From: Sarcophilus harrisii
Taxonomy: Eukaryota; Chordata; Mammalia; Dasyuromorphia; Dasyuridae
DNA: 64,000 nt
NCBI RefSeq assembly: GCF_902635505.1
Contig: NC_045428.1
Coordinates: forward strand, 67,217,141 to 67,281,140
Direction: 5' to 3'
The position numbers were made by a program, and so were the translations under genes. The notes beneath the pieces were generated by a model. That model was not told the origin of the DNA. It did not search any database and saw only the letters and a list, made by a program, of their open reading frames with translations. Shown piece by piece: positions 46,266-57,980 of the stretch; the stretch's first letter is position 1, and the number at the start of each line of letters is the position of its first letter.

Positions 46266-47329
46266 GATGTTACATTTATTTACCAGAGTCCCACTTGCTT
46301 CCCTCTTTAAAGAAAATCCTTGTGCTTTGACCTTAAAAATGTAATATTCAACTCACTTGCTTCCTTTTCCATGTATGATCTCGCAGTTCTGTATTTGGGA
46401 GGGTTAGCCTCAGCTACATAAACATTCTACCTCTAATTTCCATTTCCCCCCAGCTATTGCCTTATCTTCCCAGCTAATATTAGCATTCCCTCCCTTAACC
46501 TGGCCCCTCCTTTTTTCTAAATGAGCTTGTCTGAACCAGCTCTCCCACATTCCCTTCCATAATTTGTGCTGTGTTTTGTTTTATTTTCTGATTCTACAAA
46601 AAGAGAGAACAGGCTTTACCATAAGCACATCACATCATACACACTAAGAGGCCCCCCTTCCCTACCCCTTTACCCCTTCCCTATCCTTAGCCCAGATTCT
46701 CTTTTCAGCTGCCAGATTCTTTACATCAGACTTCTATCAGCTCCACCCTCTTTACCAATATACAAATTGACTGCTGCCCCTTATTTCACAAGCAGGCTAC
46801 TATTTCTTGCACATCCTGATAAGGATCTTTTCTCCCTGTGCATCCCATGATCTTACCACTTTACCTCAGACACCTGAAGTATTGAGCTCTCCCTCGGTCA
46901 ATCAGCCAATCAAAAGCATTCATTAAACACCTATTATGTGCCAGGTGCTCTGGTAGGTGTTGTACTCTGTCCAGCAGATTTGCAGTCACCCACATGCAAT
47001 ACCCTTGTGAGAAAGACCTTCTATGTATTAGTTCCTCTTAAGTATTCTATTTTTAATGACCATTTTTGCAATTTGTAAGGATCATTTTAAACTGCATGTG
47101 ATTGTAAAGGTATGACTTCCACTTAAAGTTAATCTTATCCAAAAATCTAATTGTATGTTATGTTAATTGAATTTCTGAAGAACTTAATTTACTTTCATGA
47201 ATTAACTTGTGTACTGGCAGAATCTGGTTCAAAATTAAGTGTGTAACAACCAGTATCAGGTTAGATAGATAGGATTGGTTACTCCTAAATATCCCTGAGA
47301 GTCTCTCAAGTGGCCTTCATTGCATGTGG
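46266..47329. other. No gene recognised; short old-repeat fragment
   Basis: A fragment near 46910-46960 ('attaaacacctattatgtgc') belongs to the old repeat also at 477. A 94-codon pyrimidine-rich frame at 46566-46850 looks like chance. Confidence 0.5.
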
Positions 47330-47334
47330 GTATC

Positions 47335-47540
47335 TTTATGCCATTTTGGGATTTTCTTGGTAAGGATACTGCAGTCATTTGCCATTTCCTTCTCCAGCTC
47401 TTTTTGCAGATGAAGAAACTGAAGTAAACGGGGTTAAGTGATTTGCCCAAGTTCATAAAGCTAGTCTGTACCTGAAACTTTATTTGAATTCAGAAAGCTG
47501 AGTCTTCTCTATTCCAAGTCAAGTGCTCTGTTCTCCAGCT
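47335..47540 (-). mobile_element. MAR1-type SINE
   Basis: Reverse strand: 'ttgggattttcttggtaagg', 'tttgccatttccttctccag', 'aaacggggttaagtgatttg', then a decayed head. Confidence 0.7.
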
Positions 47541-47748
47541 TTATAAACTGTGGATTATGACTCTATTATGGGGTCTAGTAACTGGATTATGACTCTATTA
47601 TGGGGTCTAGTAACTGAATATGGGGATGATGAAATTATGATTTATTTTCAGTAATTTGTCTGTCTATTTTATATGCCTATTTACCTGGGGTCGTATAAAA
47701 ATTCGGGGGGTAAAAAGGGGCTGTGAGTGGAAAAAGTTTAAGAAGCTA
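47538..47748 (+). mobile_element. hAT-like MITE with internal 32-bp duplication
   Basis: The ends 'gctttataaactgtgg' and, in reverse, 'gcttcttaaactttttcc' form imperfect terminal inverted repeats. Internal 'gaaattatgatttattttca' and 'gtggaaaaagtttaagaagc' match a mammalian hAT-type MITE from memory. A 32-bp unit is perfectly duplicated at 47552-47583 and 47584-47615. Confidence 0.55.
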
Positions 47749-47944
47749 TCACTATGCACCTACTTTTATTAGAAGAGAGAAATGCTCAGTTCCAGCTCCC
47801 TATCTAACTACTGGAGATAAGAAAACCCTTGAGGTGAAAATATTGAAGCATTTAACAACTGAGGAACCAATTTTAGCAATTAACAACCGAGGGACCTTAT
47901 TTGTGTAGCAGCTAGGTAGGTATCTTTTTTTTGGCAACTCTCTG

Positions 47945-48260
47945 GTGTGTATGTATATATATATATATTAGTAGAATTTCTAGGTCAAGGGGTGTGGGCA
48001 TTTTAATTGCTTACATAATTCAAATTGCTTTCCAAAGTGGTTGTACTGATTCACAGCTTTACTAACAATGCATGAATGTGCCTTACTTTACCACAAATTC
48101 ACCCAATATTGACTATTCTTTAATTTTGCCATCTTTGCCAATTTATTGAGTTTGATGGCTCAAGGTTGCATTTCTCTTCATATTAGTATTTTGAAGTATT
48201 CTTTCATACAAATATAGTTTGCAAGAATATGTGATAATAACATCATCTATCTTAACATCT
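47945..48260 (-). mobile_element. L1 ORF2/3' fragment
   Basis: The complement of L1 sequence: 'ttcaaattgctttccaaagt', 'aacaatgcatgaatgtgcc', 'gaagtattctttcatacaaa'. Confidence 0.6.
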
Positions 48261-48326
48261 GATTTCTTTTGGTACATTATAGGAGTAGAGTTGAGATTAG
48301 AATGGGGGCTCATTTACTTAGATAGC

Positions 48327-48391
48327 CAACAAATATTTATTAAGCATTAACTATATACCAGGCACTGCAATAAGTGCTGCAGACACACACA

Positions 48392-48431
<40 letters not shown>

Positions 48432-48490
48432 TGCACACACACACACACAAAAGGCAAAAACACAGTTCCCTTCCCTCAAAGAGAATGCAT
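48327..48490 (+). repeat. Old dispersed repeat interrupted by a (CA)n microsatellite
   Basis: The phrase 'tattaagcattaactatata' and 'ccaggcactgcaataagtgc' lead into (CA)n at 48383-48449, followed by 'ttcccttccctcaaagagaa'. The microsatellite has grown inside the repeat. Confidence 0.6.
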
Positions 48491-48673
48491 TCTAGAAGAT
48501 TTAGGTAATAGTTTTTCAGGCCTGTTTTTTCAATATCAATTCTATTTACTTTAAACTTTTACCCTTGATTCTTTATGTATTTTTTATAAGGAATCTCTTG
48601 GACGTACTTGTGTTGTTCTGGTATTATTATTTTTAATGCAGATGTCTTCCTCTTTTAAATTTTTTTCTATTAT

Positions 48674-48731
48674 TCTGGGGTTATTTATTTTTTAATTTTT
48701 GTTTTGTTTTGCTTTGTTTTAAGGTTAGTTG

Positions 48732-48772
<41 letters not shown>

Positions 48773-49016
48773 AATAACTTTTTATTGCCAGAACCTATGC
48801 CAGGGTAATTTTTTATAACATTATCCCTTGCACTCACTTCTGTTCCTATTTTTCCCCTCCTTCCCTCCACCCCCTCCCCCAGATGGCAAGCAGTCCTATA
48901 CATGTTAAAGAGGCTACAGTAGATCTACAACATAGGTGTGCAGAACCACAGTTTCTCTTGTTGCTCAGGGAGAATTGGATTCAGAAAGTATAAATAACTC
49001 TGGGGTTATTTATTTT
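48674..49016 (-). mobile_element. Short young L1 3' fragment with 18-bp target duplication
   Basis: TCTGGGGTTATTTATTTT flanks the insertion at 48674-48691 and 48999-49016. The body (48692-48998) is an L1 3' UTR in reverse: 'agaacctatgccagggtaat', 'cccttgcactcacttctgtt', 'cccccagatggcaagcagtc'. It ends in AATAAAAAG, then (GA)18 and an A-rich tail. It is closer to the marsupial L1 consensus I remember than the other L1 pieces here. Confidence 0.9.
48735..48770. repeat. (TC)18 microsatellite in an L1 tail
   Basis: A perfect (TC)18 lies between the L1 poly(A) signal and its A-rich end, so it arose in or was copied with the tail. Confidence 0.95.
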
Positions 49017-50850
49017 GTTACTTACATCTTCCTTGGTTGCTGCAATTATTTACTTTTCTTGAACTTTTGTGGTATAGAACATTGTCTGCCTTCTTCTGTT
49101 TTTCTTTGCAGGAAGGCTCCTTTGTTCTTCTAAATGCATAATATTCTCTCCAGCAATTTCTGATAGGTGCAGAGTAGTCTTTTGTTATTTGAATTTGTCC
49201 AGGGATTTTTATTTGTTATGTTCTGGGAAACCTATAATTCCTAATTTATCTTTATGCATCTAGTATTCAAGATCAGCATATTTTGTTTATATGGATATCA
49301 TTGTTTTCATTTAACATTATTGAATTTTGTTTCTCTTCTGCCAGGTTTTCCTTAATTTCTGTTTATACCTTTGGCAAGCTTTGCTACTGTGGACTCAAGC
49401 TTTTCATCTCAATTCTTAAACACACACACACACACAGAATTTGTCTCAGCTTCCTTTGTTCCTTAATTTTCTGACAGAGCACCCTAGGAGCAAACTTTCC
49501 CCTTTTCTGTAACTGAGTGGGTGGGTAGATGAAAACACAGTTGAATTCTGCTGAAAATCCCTGAATTGCATTGTACCACTCTGCTAGAGTCATATGATTG
49601 GTAGGGGAAGAGCTGCTAAGTTTATTGGTTCAGTCTTTTTTGCTGTTAACTTCATCAAAAATTTTTTTTTTATTTTACTTTGTTAGGGTTCTTGGTTTTT
49701 TATTTTTTAGACCATAGAGACAACTGAAATTTCTTTTTAAAAATTATATTTCTTTATTTTTCTATTTTTTAATTGTGTTTCTTTCTTTCTTTCTTTTTTG
49801 TATCTTTTCTGGAATAGCTTGCTAACTATTGGGCCTGAGTTCAGTTGGAGTATGAGTGGGTAGAACTAATGAGAGGTGAGCAGAATTCTTGAGAATTTAT
49901 AAACTGCCTCACCTGGACTCAGGTGAAATGTTAAGTGATTTGCCCAAAGAGCAAATAAGTATCAGAGGTAGAATTAGAACCCAGTGTTTTCTGCTCAAAG
50001 TTCAGCAAAGTATCCACTTTTTTCCAGGCTGCCTCTTCACTAAAAATAGGAGGCAACAAATACTCATTAATGATAAATGAGTATTTCATACAATAAATGT
50101 TAAAGAAGATATAATATTGGAGGGAAAGCTCAATCTTCAGGTCAGTAGTGGTAAGAGAAATTTTCAATGAGAAAATAGGACTTAAGTTTCCTAGCTAGTA
50201 CTTTTTTTGAGTTATTTCTATTATCTTTTAAATGTTGAAGTTATTTTTGAGTATATGTGTATAAAGGAAATATCTTTTCCAAATAGTAGCCCATTATTGG
50301 CACTTCCTGGGTCAGGTTGTTCCTCAGGGATATAAGGCATAAATGAATGAGTGACTCACCCTGCTTCACTTAATAATACCTTTCCCTGTGGGTTGGACTT
50401 GAATACAAGGAGGAGAATGATCTGTAGCCACCTGGTTGAACATGCTAAATAATACTTAGCACAGATTGGTAGACTGGCATTTTGAGTTTATATAACTGCC
50501 TGGGATGTTGATTGATTTGTGGGCTTAAGTAAAGCATCAACTCTCTCCAGATCTATTTAAAGAAAAAACTTGAGACAGTACTTGTCTGAAAGAAGTAGCT
50601 AAAGATTAAAAGCACAGTATCCATTAATAGTCTGCCATAGTAACCACCTAATGTTTAAATCAGTGATAATTTTCTCCATTAGGTATCTATAACTAGAGGG
50701 GGTCCCAGCTCTGGAAAATGTTTATCTCTTTAATTCCATTAGTTGAGGTATTCAATGAACGTTGAAGACTGGAGAAGGGAAAACATTTACTTTGTTGGGT
50801 CCTGTGATTAGACTATTAATTGGTGACTTATGCTTGAATATGATTTAATT
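49017..50850. other. No gene recognised; one SINE fragment
   Basis: Mostly unassigned AT-rich sequence, L1-like in parts near 49080-49350. A reverse-strand MIR/MAR1 fragment lies at about 49918-50035 ('ttaagtgatttgcccaaaga', 'gaattagaacccagtgtttt'). A short (CA)8 sits at about 49420. Confidence 0.45.
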
Positions 50851-50854
50851 CTGG

Positions 50855-51030
50855 GGTTCTTAACCTGGGAAGCAAGAACTTTCTTTTAAAATTGATAACT
50901 ATATTTCAATGTAATTGGTTTCTTTTATAATTTATTTCATTTTCTATGTTGGAAAATATTATTGAGGGGCCCATATGCCTCCCCAGACTATCAAAGGGAT
51001 CGATGACACAAAAATGATTAAAAATTTTTG
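50855..51030 (+). mobile_element. DNA-transposon relic (MITE)
   Basis: It starts 'tctggggttcttaacctggg' and contains 'attgataactatatttcaat' and 'ccagactatcaaaggga'. Same family as 18925-19125, 25920-26085 (reverse) and 13085-13198. Non-coding. Confidence 0.6.
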
Positions 51031-52725
51031 ATCGAATTAAATACTGTACCTTCTGATGCTATACCTAACTTGCAACATTAAATATATACTACTTTTTCAG
51101 GGTATCATTGATTTAATTTCTGCCAAGAGGCTTTTATCCAAACTGGATAGTAAAGTACTTTCCATTACAAACTTTTACAGTTAAAAAATATTAAGCTCTC
51201 CATCAGCAACTCATTCTTGCCACTGTCATTCTGCTAGGCTGCCAGCAAGCATATTAATGATGGAACTTACCTTCTGGCTTTCTGACTCAGTTACATATTG
51301 AAGACCTTGGAATTACTGTCATGGTAAGGAGTGAGATGCATATTTAGTAGACATAAGAAGCTCCTATCCAAAGGAATGGTGTCAATCAAACTAGGTCCCA
51401 TGCTCAGGCTGATAGCAGAAAAATTCAAATAAAGCACTGTGCTGATAAGGTAAATGGGACTGTAGAGTTTGGAAATTCTGCAGTTACATTAATATCCTTT
51501 TGTAGCAAATCATTGAAGTATACTTCAGTCTTGGCATCTGTATAATCTGAAATTAGAATTCCTTCAAGAAACATCTGTTAAGGGTTTACTGGGTGCGGGG
51601 CACCCTTCCAGGCCCTGCAGGAGACAGGATATAAAGTTTAGAGAAGACTAATTTCCTGTCCTCAAAGAGCTTAAAGTCTGACAGATTGTAACTACGTTTG
51701 CAATCAGGAAAAGTAGCTGGTAGTATTCTCTTGAAATCAATTTGACGTAACCTTGTGTTTATCATTAACTTATTATATATGTAAAGTACAGTTCAAGGTT
51801 TGGCTGTACAAAGTCCCAAACAACTTATCTCTGCCCCCATGAAGCTTACCTTTAACTAGAGAGAAGGTAGTTACATACTGGTAAGAAAATACAAAGTATA
51901 AACAGAGTAAATGTAAAATAAATTGGGGACTGGGATCAGAAAAGATCATGCACTGAGAACCTTGAAGAGAACTGGGAATTCTAAGGAGCAGAGCAAAGGA
52001 AAGAGACATGAGACAACTCATGAAAGCATGGTAGCATTCCTTAGCTATATCAGTTTTGGATCATTAGTTAAATTGGGATATAGGATATGTCTGTGGATGC
52101 ATTATAAATGATCTTTACCACGGCCTTTGTCAGAGAACGTAATACTGACACAGTCCCAAAAAGGTGGGAGTACTCATAACAAAGGGGGAGGGACAAAGAA
52201 GGAAGGAATGAGGGCACTGGGTTGGATGAAGAGGTGCTTTGGCTTCTACCTGCTATTGTCTTACCGGGCAGCCTCTGGCAAATCATTAACTTTAATTTCT
52301 TCACCTTCCTTAGGTGGATATATTAAAAAAAAAAATTCCCACCCACCTTCTATTCTCTGGGTGTTGTGAAAACTTCCTAATAACATCATGTGAATTATGC
52401 ACAATAAATTGTTGTCTTCTTTAATGATATACCTGAACTAGAAAAATAATGCCTCATTGTCCCTGTATGGATTTCCTGGAATGCCTGCTACCCAGGGGCA
52501 TTTTGGACAGAAAGCTGGCTTGATGCAGAAACCTTGGAGCCAGTGAAACTAACATCTCCACCTGTGAAGATTACAACTTAAGGAAAAGGGGAAAATACCA
52601 TCTTTACAAGAAGTGCTTGTGAACAGGCTAAATCCAAACAAATGACTCTTTCAGAAAAATTTTATCTTCATTGCATGAGAGTTTTTCTTTTTTAAACTTG
52701 CTAAATATAGCAGGGAGGAGTCAGG

Positions 52726-52728
<3 letters not shown>
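51031..52728. other. No gene recognised
   Basis: The phrase 'ggccctgcaggagacaggat' with 'cctcaaagagcttaaagtct' (51600-51680) is another piece of the old dispersed repeat. The rest is unassigned, with no exon signal. Confidence 0.5.

Positions 52729-52774
<46 letters not shown>
52729..52774. repeat. (TG)23 microsatellite
   Basis: An uninterrupted TG dinucleotide run. Confidence 0.97.
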
Positions 52775-52775
<1 letters not shown>

Positions 52776-52870
52776 AGATAAAGTACTAGGAAAGAATTAC
52801 ACACCATATTCCTCCCCAGTATGTTTCAAAAGTAGCTGTGTCCATCTTCAAACAAGTCTGTCTGCGCCTG

Positions 52871-52871
<1 letters not shown>

Positions 52872-52930
<59 letters not shown>

Positions 52931-52932
52931 CC
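52872..52932. repeat. (TC)n microsatellite
   Basis: About 27 TC units followed by CCCTCCCTCC. The Arg/Glu- and Ser/Leu-rich frames across it are artefacts. Confidence 0.97.
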
Positions 52933-53284
52933 TCCCCCTTTTCCTCTACCTTCTTTTTCTCTCTGTCTCTCATGGACCTCCATCTATTCAACTCTAAGTT
53001 TTATTACTTGATGGCTTTGTGACTTTGGCTAAGAAATATAATTGTTAGAGACCCCGGCTATAAAATTCCAAGGATAAAAAACTACATATTCTAAAGGATT
53101 GTTGTATGGAAAGGACTTTGAAAATTGTAAAACTTTAGACAAATTTGTGACATTATTATCATTACTATGGATCAAGTAAATTTGAGGGGAGGGGAATAGT
53201 CTGAGAACAGAATCATCACTTAGAAACTTTTTTTTTTCAAAAGGAGAAAAGTGTTGCATATGCAAAATAATGAAATTGCAATTG

Positions 53285-53440
53285 AACTTTTTTTTTTTTT
53301 TTTTGCTGAGGCAATTGAGCTTAAGTGACTTGCCCAGGGTCACACAATTAGGAAATAGTAAGTGTTTCAGATTTGAACTCAGGTCCTCCTGACTTCAGGG
53401 CTGGTGCTCCGTCCACTGTGCCACCTAGCAGTGCCTATAA
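53285..53440 (-). mobile_element. Poly(A)-tailed tRNA-type SINE, full length with target duplication
   Basis: From the T tract (53288-53304) through 'gaggcaattgagcttaagtg', 'gcccagggtcacacaatta' and 'ccactgtgccacctagcag' in reverse. AATTGAACTTTT is present on both sides. Confidence 0.85.
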
Positions 53441-53734
53441 TTGAACTTTTAAAAATGAATAGGTGTGTTAATTTGGAACACTCCTACAAGTTAGCCACAT
53501 ACATATATGGTGATACCTATGGTATAGTTCTTTATAATGCTAAAGGAACAATAGATTATTTAGACACAATCATTTCACGCTCTTTCCCATTGGTTCCCAT
53601 CTCTGCAACAAGTAGCATTGGTTCCCATCCCTACAACAAGCTGTGCACCCCTCCCCTTACATACTCCATCCTAGCTACTGCCTCATAGCATCCCTAGCTT
53701 CCTTCAAAACCCAATCTAAGTACTATCAATAGTT

Positions 53735-53960
53735 CAAGTGATCCAAAGGAATTCCAATAGACTTTGGACAGGAAATGCCATCCACAACCACAGAAAGAAC
53801 TAAGGAGACTAAATGTAAATCAAAACATGCTATGTTCACTTCTTTTTTTCTGTTTTCTATCTCTCCCATGGTTTTCCCCATTTGCTTTGATTTTTCTCTC
53901 CCAACATAATTCATAAAAGAATCTGTATTAAAAATAAACTAATAAAAATAAAAAAATTAA
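53735..53960 (+). mobile_element. L1 3' UTR fragment
   Basis: The phrases 'aggaaatgccatccacaacc', 'agaaagaactaaggagacta', 'atgtaaatcaaaacatgcta' and an AATAAA-rich end match a marsupial L1 3' UTR. Confidence 0.55.
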
Positions 53961-54087
53961 AAATTCTTTTTCTTTTCTTGAGATATACTTAATAGGGACT
54001 TTAATTTTTACTTTTGGTTTCATAACCAAATATTTGAAACTTAGAAATGTTTCTTTTAAAAAATATAACAAAAAGTTCTGTATATAA

Positions 54088-54330
54088 CGATGACAATTGT
54101 TCAGTTGTGTCCAATTCATGACCCTATTTAGGGTTTTCTTGGAAAAGATTTGGAAGTGGTTTGCCATTTTCTTCTCCATTTTACAGGTGGGGAAACTGTG
54201 GCAAACAGGGTAAAGTTATTTGCCCAGGGTCACATAGTTATTGAGTATCTGAGACAAAATTTAAACTAAGATTTTCCTGGTTCTAAGCTCAGCACTCTGT
54301 CCACTGCATCTCTTAGCTACCCCTAATGGT
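54088..54330 (-). mobile_element. MAR1-type SINE, near full length
   Basis: Tail 'ttcagttgtgtccaattcat' at the left, 'tttagggttttcttggaaaa', 'gcccagggtcacatagttat', head 'actctgtccactgcatc' at the right. Confidence 0.8.
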
Positions 54331-54979
54331 AAACAGGTGAATGAAATAAGCTGAATGCTGCTTGAACTCACTGCATGTCTGAGCCTAGTCTAAAGCCATA
54401 AGAACTCCTTGGAACCAGGGTTTCCCACATGGCATGAAGAAGAACCATTGGGAAGTTGGGGAGAAAAATGTTCAGTGATCTTGGATATTTTTCCTAGTTA
54501 TACAGCTTTTTTGAGAATACCTATTCGGTTGGCTCCAGATTCTTCTCCTTTTGTTATTCTTTAATGATTTTGAGCTTATGATTGGAAGTAGAGACTAGCC
54601 TCAAGAGATGCGAGAAAAAATAAAGGTGATTCCCATAACCAAACCAAAGGCATTAGGGTATTGGAATTGGGTTATTTTAGATACTATGATGCTATTGGCA
54701 ATTGGAGAAAAAACAAAACAGCCAATAGGGAGAATCAAATTTGAAACTATGCCTTCTGCCCAACGATTTGATTAACTGCTTCTAGGAGTATATCTAGCTC
54801 ATAATAGCAAAGTTTAAAATTTTCAGTGTTAATATGTATACCTAGGAAATTATCAAATGATACAAATCAAGGTTTGATTTAATGTTTTGTTTATTGTATA
54901 GACTTAGGAAAGTGATGGAAGAAATAGTTTCTGCCCTCAAGGAAGTTACATTCTATTGTGGGAGACAACTATGAACATA

Positions 54980-55029
<50 letters not shown>

Positions 55030-55494
55030 TATGCATATATATACACATATGCACATATATATGCATATGTATATATATATATATATACATATAAATAAAT
55101 TGGAAACTCTACAGAAGATTGGATTTGAGGTGAATCTACAACTTGAATGCTGACATCCATAAGCCATGATTCTTTTCTTTTCTTCTTCTTGGAAAAGGAA
55201 CTTCAGGAAAAAAGAAATCAAAGAAATGACAATAGCATTTTCTTTATTTTGAGGACACTTTATTTAAGGGCATCAATGCCCATTTCTTGGCTAGATCCCA
55301 ATTTGTTTCACTACCTTTGAGCCACTAGGAGGCACAACTCTTCAAAATTACTGATGAAAGATGTTGGTCATTTGGGATGTACCTAACAGACATTTAATCT
55401 CTTTCTTTTTCTCTGGTTTTTTTCTACTTTCTCTCTGTAACAATTCCTTCTCTAACCTACTCTCTTCTCCCATCCCACCCTCCATGATGTATTA
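54331..55494. other. No gene recognised; long (TA)n microsatellite
   Basis: Unassigned apart from a TA/TATAC-rich microsatellite at about 54982-55095. The Tyr/Ile-rich frames there are artefacts. Confidence 0.6.
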
Positions 55495-55652
55495 TTTATT
55501 TATTTATTTGTTTTTGCTGAGGCAATTGGGGTTAAATGACCTGTCTAGGGTCACATAGCTAGGGAGTATTAAGTGTCTGAAATTAGATTTGAACTAAGGT
55601 CTTCCTGACTTCAGGGCTGGTGCTCTATTCACTGCACCACCTAGCTGCCCTC
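55495..55652 (-). mobile_element. Poly(A)-tailed tRNA-type SINE
   Basis: A TTTAT-rich tail at the left, then 'gaggcaattggggttaaatg', 'agggtcacatagctagggag', 'ttcactgcaccacctagctg'. Full length in reverse. Confidence 0.85.
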
Positions 55653-55687
55653 ATGAAATATTTTTAAAGTGTAATCAAATAGAATCA

Positions 55688-55805
55688 AGAAGCATTTATT
55701 AGGTACTTACTATGTGCCAGGTACCATACTTAATGTTGATACAAATACAAGCAGGAATAGACAATCCTATCCTCAAGGACTTTACAATCTAATGAGGCAC
55801 GAGAA
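55688..55805 (+). repeat. Old dispersed repeat fragment
   Basis: The phrases 'agcatttattaggtacttac', 'tatgtgccaggtaccatact' and 'aaggactttacaatctaatg' match the family also at 477, 58676 and 61355. Confidence 0.55.
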
Positions 55806-56324
55806 GAATTAGAAAAATGGCATGAGTGGCAGGAGGTACCCACAGAAGGCATGGTGGAAAAAAGTTAGGAGATTCATGAGAAGAGACTGGGGAGGAATGA
55901 AGACATGGATACTTGGACATCATCCTGAAAATAAAGATTCTGGAAGGAATAATCAATCAGAGGAAGAAGATATAGTAAAAGAGATCATTCTCAACATGTG
56001 AAGTTCAGAGGTGAAAGGATGATAAGGCTTCTGCAGCATCATAGAGAAAGTCAAGAATGCAGGCTGGAGAGGAATGAAATGTAATTGTAAAATGTAGGCA
56101 TTAAATTTGGTAATAGGTATGGAATCATCAAATTTTATTAGGCAAATGCAGAATTAATGTTTAGTTCAAGTTATTAATTATATTTAATCATTTTCTTTCC
56201 CCCCTCCTTTTTTTCCCCCTGTAACCGAGCATAGTGATATTATTTGGGGGGGGGGTTATAGGCATATATGGAGATACTTGATAATACATCCTTGTAGATT
56301 ATCATAGACTAACAAAAAATAGTA

Positions 56325-56530
56325 TGATGGATCAAGGACTGGATCTGGAGTCAATAAGTTCTGAGTTCACATCCCATCTATAACCTTAGTTGTGTGGCTA
56401 TACGCAAATCACTAAACCTTTTTTAGTACCTCAGTTTCCTCACTTGTACAATAGCCATAATAATAATCCCTATATCACCAGATTACTGGAGATTTATCTA
56501 AGAAAATATACAGAGAATCAAAGTTCAAGT
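56325..56530 (+). mobile_element. Therian CORE-SINE
   Basis: The phrases 'aaggactggatctggagtca', 'cctcagtttcctcacttgta' and a decayed tail. Confidence 0.55.
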
Positions 56531-57444
56531 GTTCTTCAGTTCCTAAGTGCCAACTATGATAAAAAAGAAAAGATACTTTAAAAGGAACTGCCAACTGACA
56601 ATGATAGAAACAAATTGAATGATATTTGACCTAGAAAATTGGTTGGCTACAATCTGTAGCTCCATTAGTCCTCGAGAGCAAGTAGGAACTACAAAATTAT
56701 GGCATTCAGGATTCTTTAGTATGAAAAATTCTTTTTAAAAGGACTCTTATAATTGGCTTCTTACCTTTAAGTGGTAGTTGTTGGAGATGAAGCATTTTGT
56801 ACTTTGTCTAAAGTAATCCATGGAAATTTTTTCTATAAACATTATATATGAAACACTTTCATTTCAAGTATAAATATATTTTTCAACCATGTGTAAAGAA
56901 CTATCTTCATAACTTACATGTTGGAATTATAAGGCTTAATGGAAAAAGGAAAGAAATTACTAAGGCTTCCATAACTACACTGGGGCTTATGGGGACATTG
57001 TTACATTTGAAAACATCTAAGGTCCAGGTACAAGTCAAAACTAAAGTGGAGGGAGTGTTGATGCATGATTTTTTGTTTGCAGAAGGTTGTGCACGGCAGA
57101 CTCCAAAGTTGAGATGCCATAAGATATTCAGGAAATAGAAGAAATATTTGTATGTTGCTTCCTTAATGTACTGAGACTGACTTGGCTATAAGATTACAGA
57201 ATAAAGTTTTATTTAAAAAGTGAAAAACAAAACACTGAGTGTTGAATGAGTAACCATTAGTCTCAATGACAGTCTCCTAAAAAAATCAAATTAAGGGTTC
57301 CCCTGGTGGAAGCCACCTTCTATCAGGTCTAGTTCCACAGGTCTAGCCCCTAGAAAGGGCTCTTCTTTCCCTCTCTTTATTTATCATGGCACTTCTCAGC
57401 TTTATAATTCAGTAACCTAATTCTTGAAATTTCCATGTCAAGAC
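56531..57444. other. No gene recognised
   Basis: Unassigned sequence without obvious repeats between about 56580 and 57240. A 96-codon frame at 56848-57138 resembles no protein I know. Confidence 0.45.
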
Positions 57445-57447
57445 AAC

Positions 57448-57620
57448 AATGAATCTTTTTTTTTCCCTTTTGTTGAGCCAGTTGAGGTTAAGTAACTTGC
57501 CCAGGGTCACACAGCTAGGAAGTGTTAAGTGTCTGAGATCAGATTTGAACTCAGGTTCTCCTGACTTCAGGGCTGGTGCTCTATCCACTAGGCCACCTAG
57601 CTGCCCCAATGATGAATCTT
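57448..57620 (-). mobile_element. Poly(A)-tailed tRNA-type SINE, full length with target duplication
   Basis: The left tail 'cttttttttt' is followed by 'gttgaggttaagtaacttgc', 'agggtcacacagctaggaag' and 'ggccacctagctgcccc'. ATGAATCTTT occurs on both sides. It looks comparatively young. Confidence 0.88.
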
Positions 57621-57764
57621 TAAAGCAATATCATTATGTGCTTTCTTCCTTATGCAAGATGGGACTCTCACATGCTCCTTTGTTACTGGATGCTCTCTTT
57701 CCCATCTCTCAACCTTCTGTCCCTCTTTATTTTCCACTAGTTCCTAGCCCTAGCAATTAGAACG

Positions 57765-57980
57765 ACACTGGCCCTGGAATCAGGAAGACTGGTTGTAATC
57801 CTATCTCAGACCCTTTCTATAACCTTTTTGAAACTTATTTTCCTTTTTCTATAAAATGGAGATAAATTAGTATTATTATATAAATTGTATAAATTATGTG
57901 TTATTATAAATTATTAGGTAGCACGTATCTCCCAGCATTGTGAGGATCAAAAGAAATAAAATCTAAAGTGCTTTTTTATT
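57765..57980 (+). mobile_element. Therian CORE-SINE with AT-rich interruption
   Basis: The phrases 'ctggccctggaatcaggaag', 'tttctataaaatggagataa' and 'cagcattgtgaggatcaaaa' are interrupted by an expanded ATTATT tract. Confidence 0.6.

Noticed and set aside
48383-48449. Regular repeat array that might suggest a CRISPR or satellite
   Set aside because: Plain (CA)n microsatellite without spacers; the genome is a vertebrate one.
54946-55221. Tyr/Ile-rich frames of up to 91 codons
   Set aside because: Translation of a TA/TATACA microsatellite.
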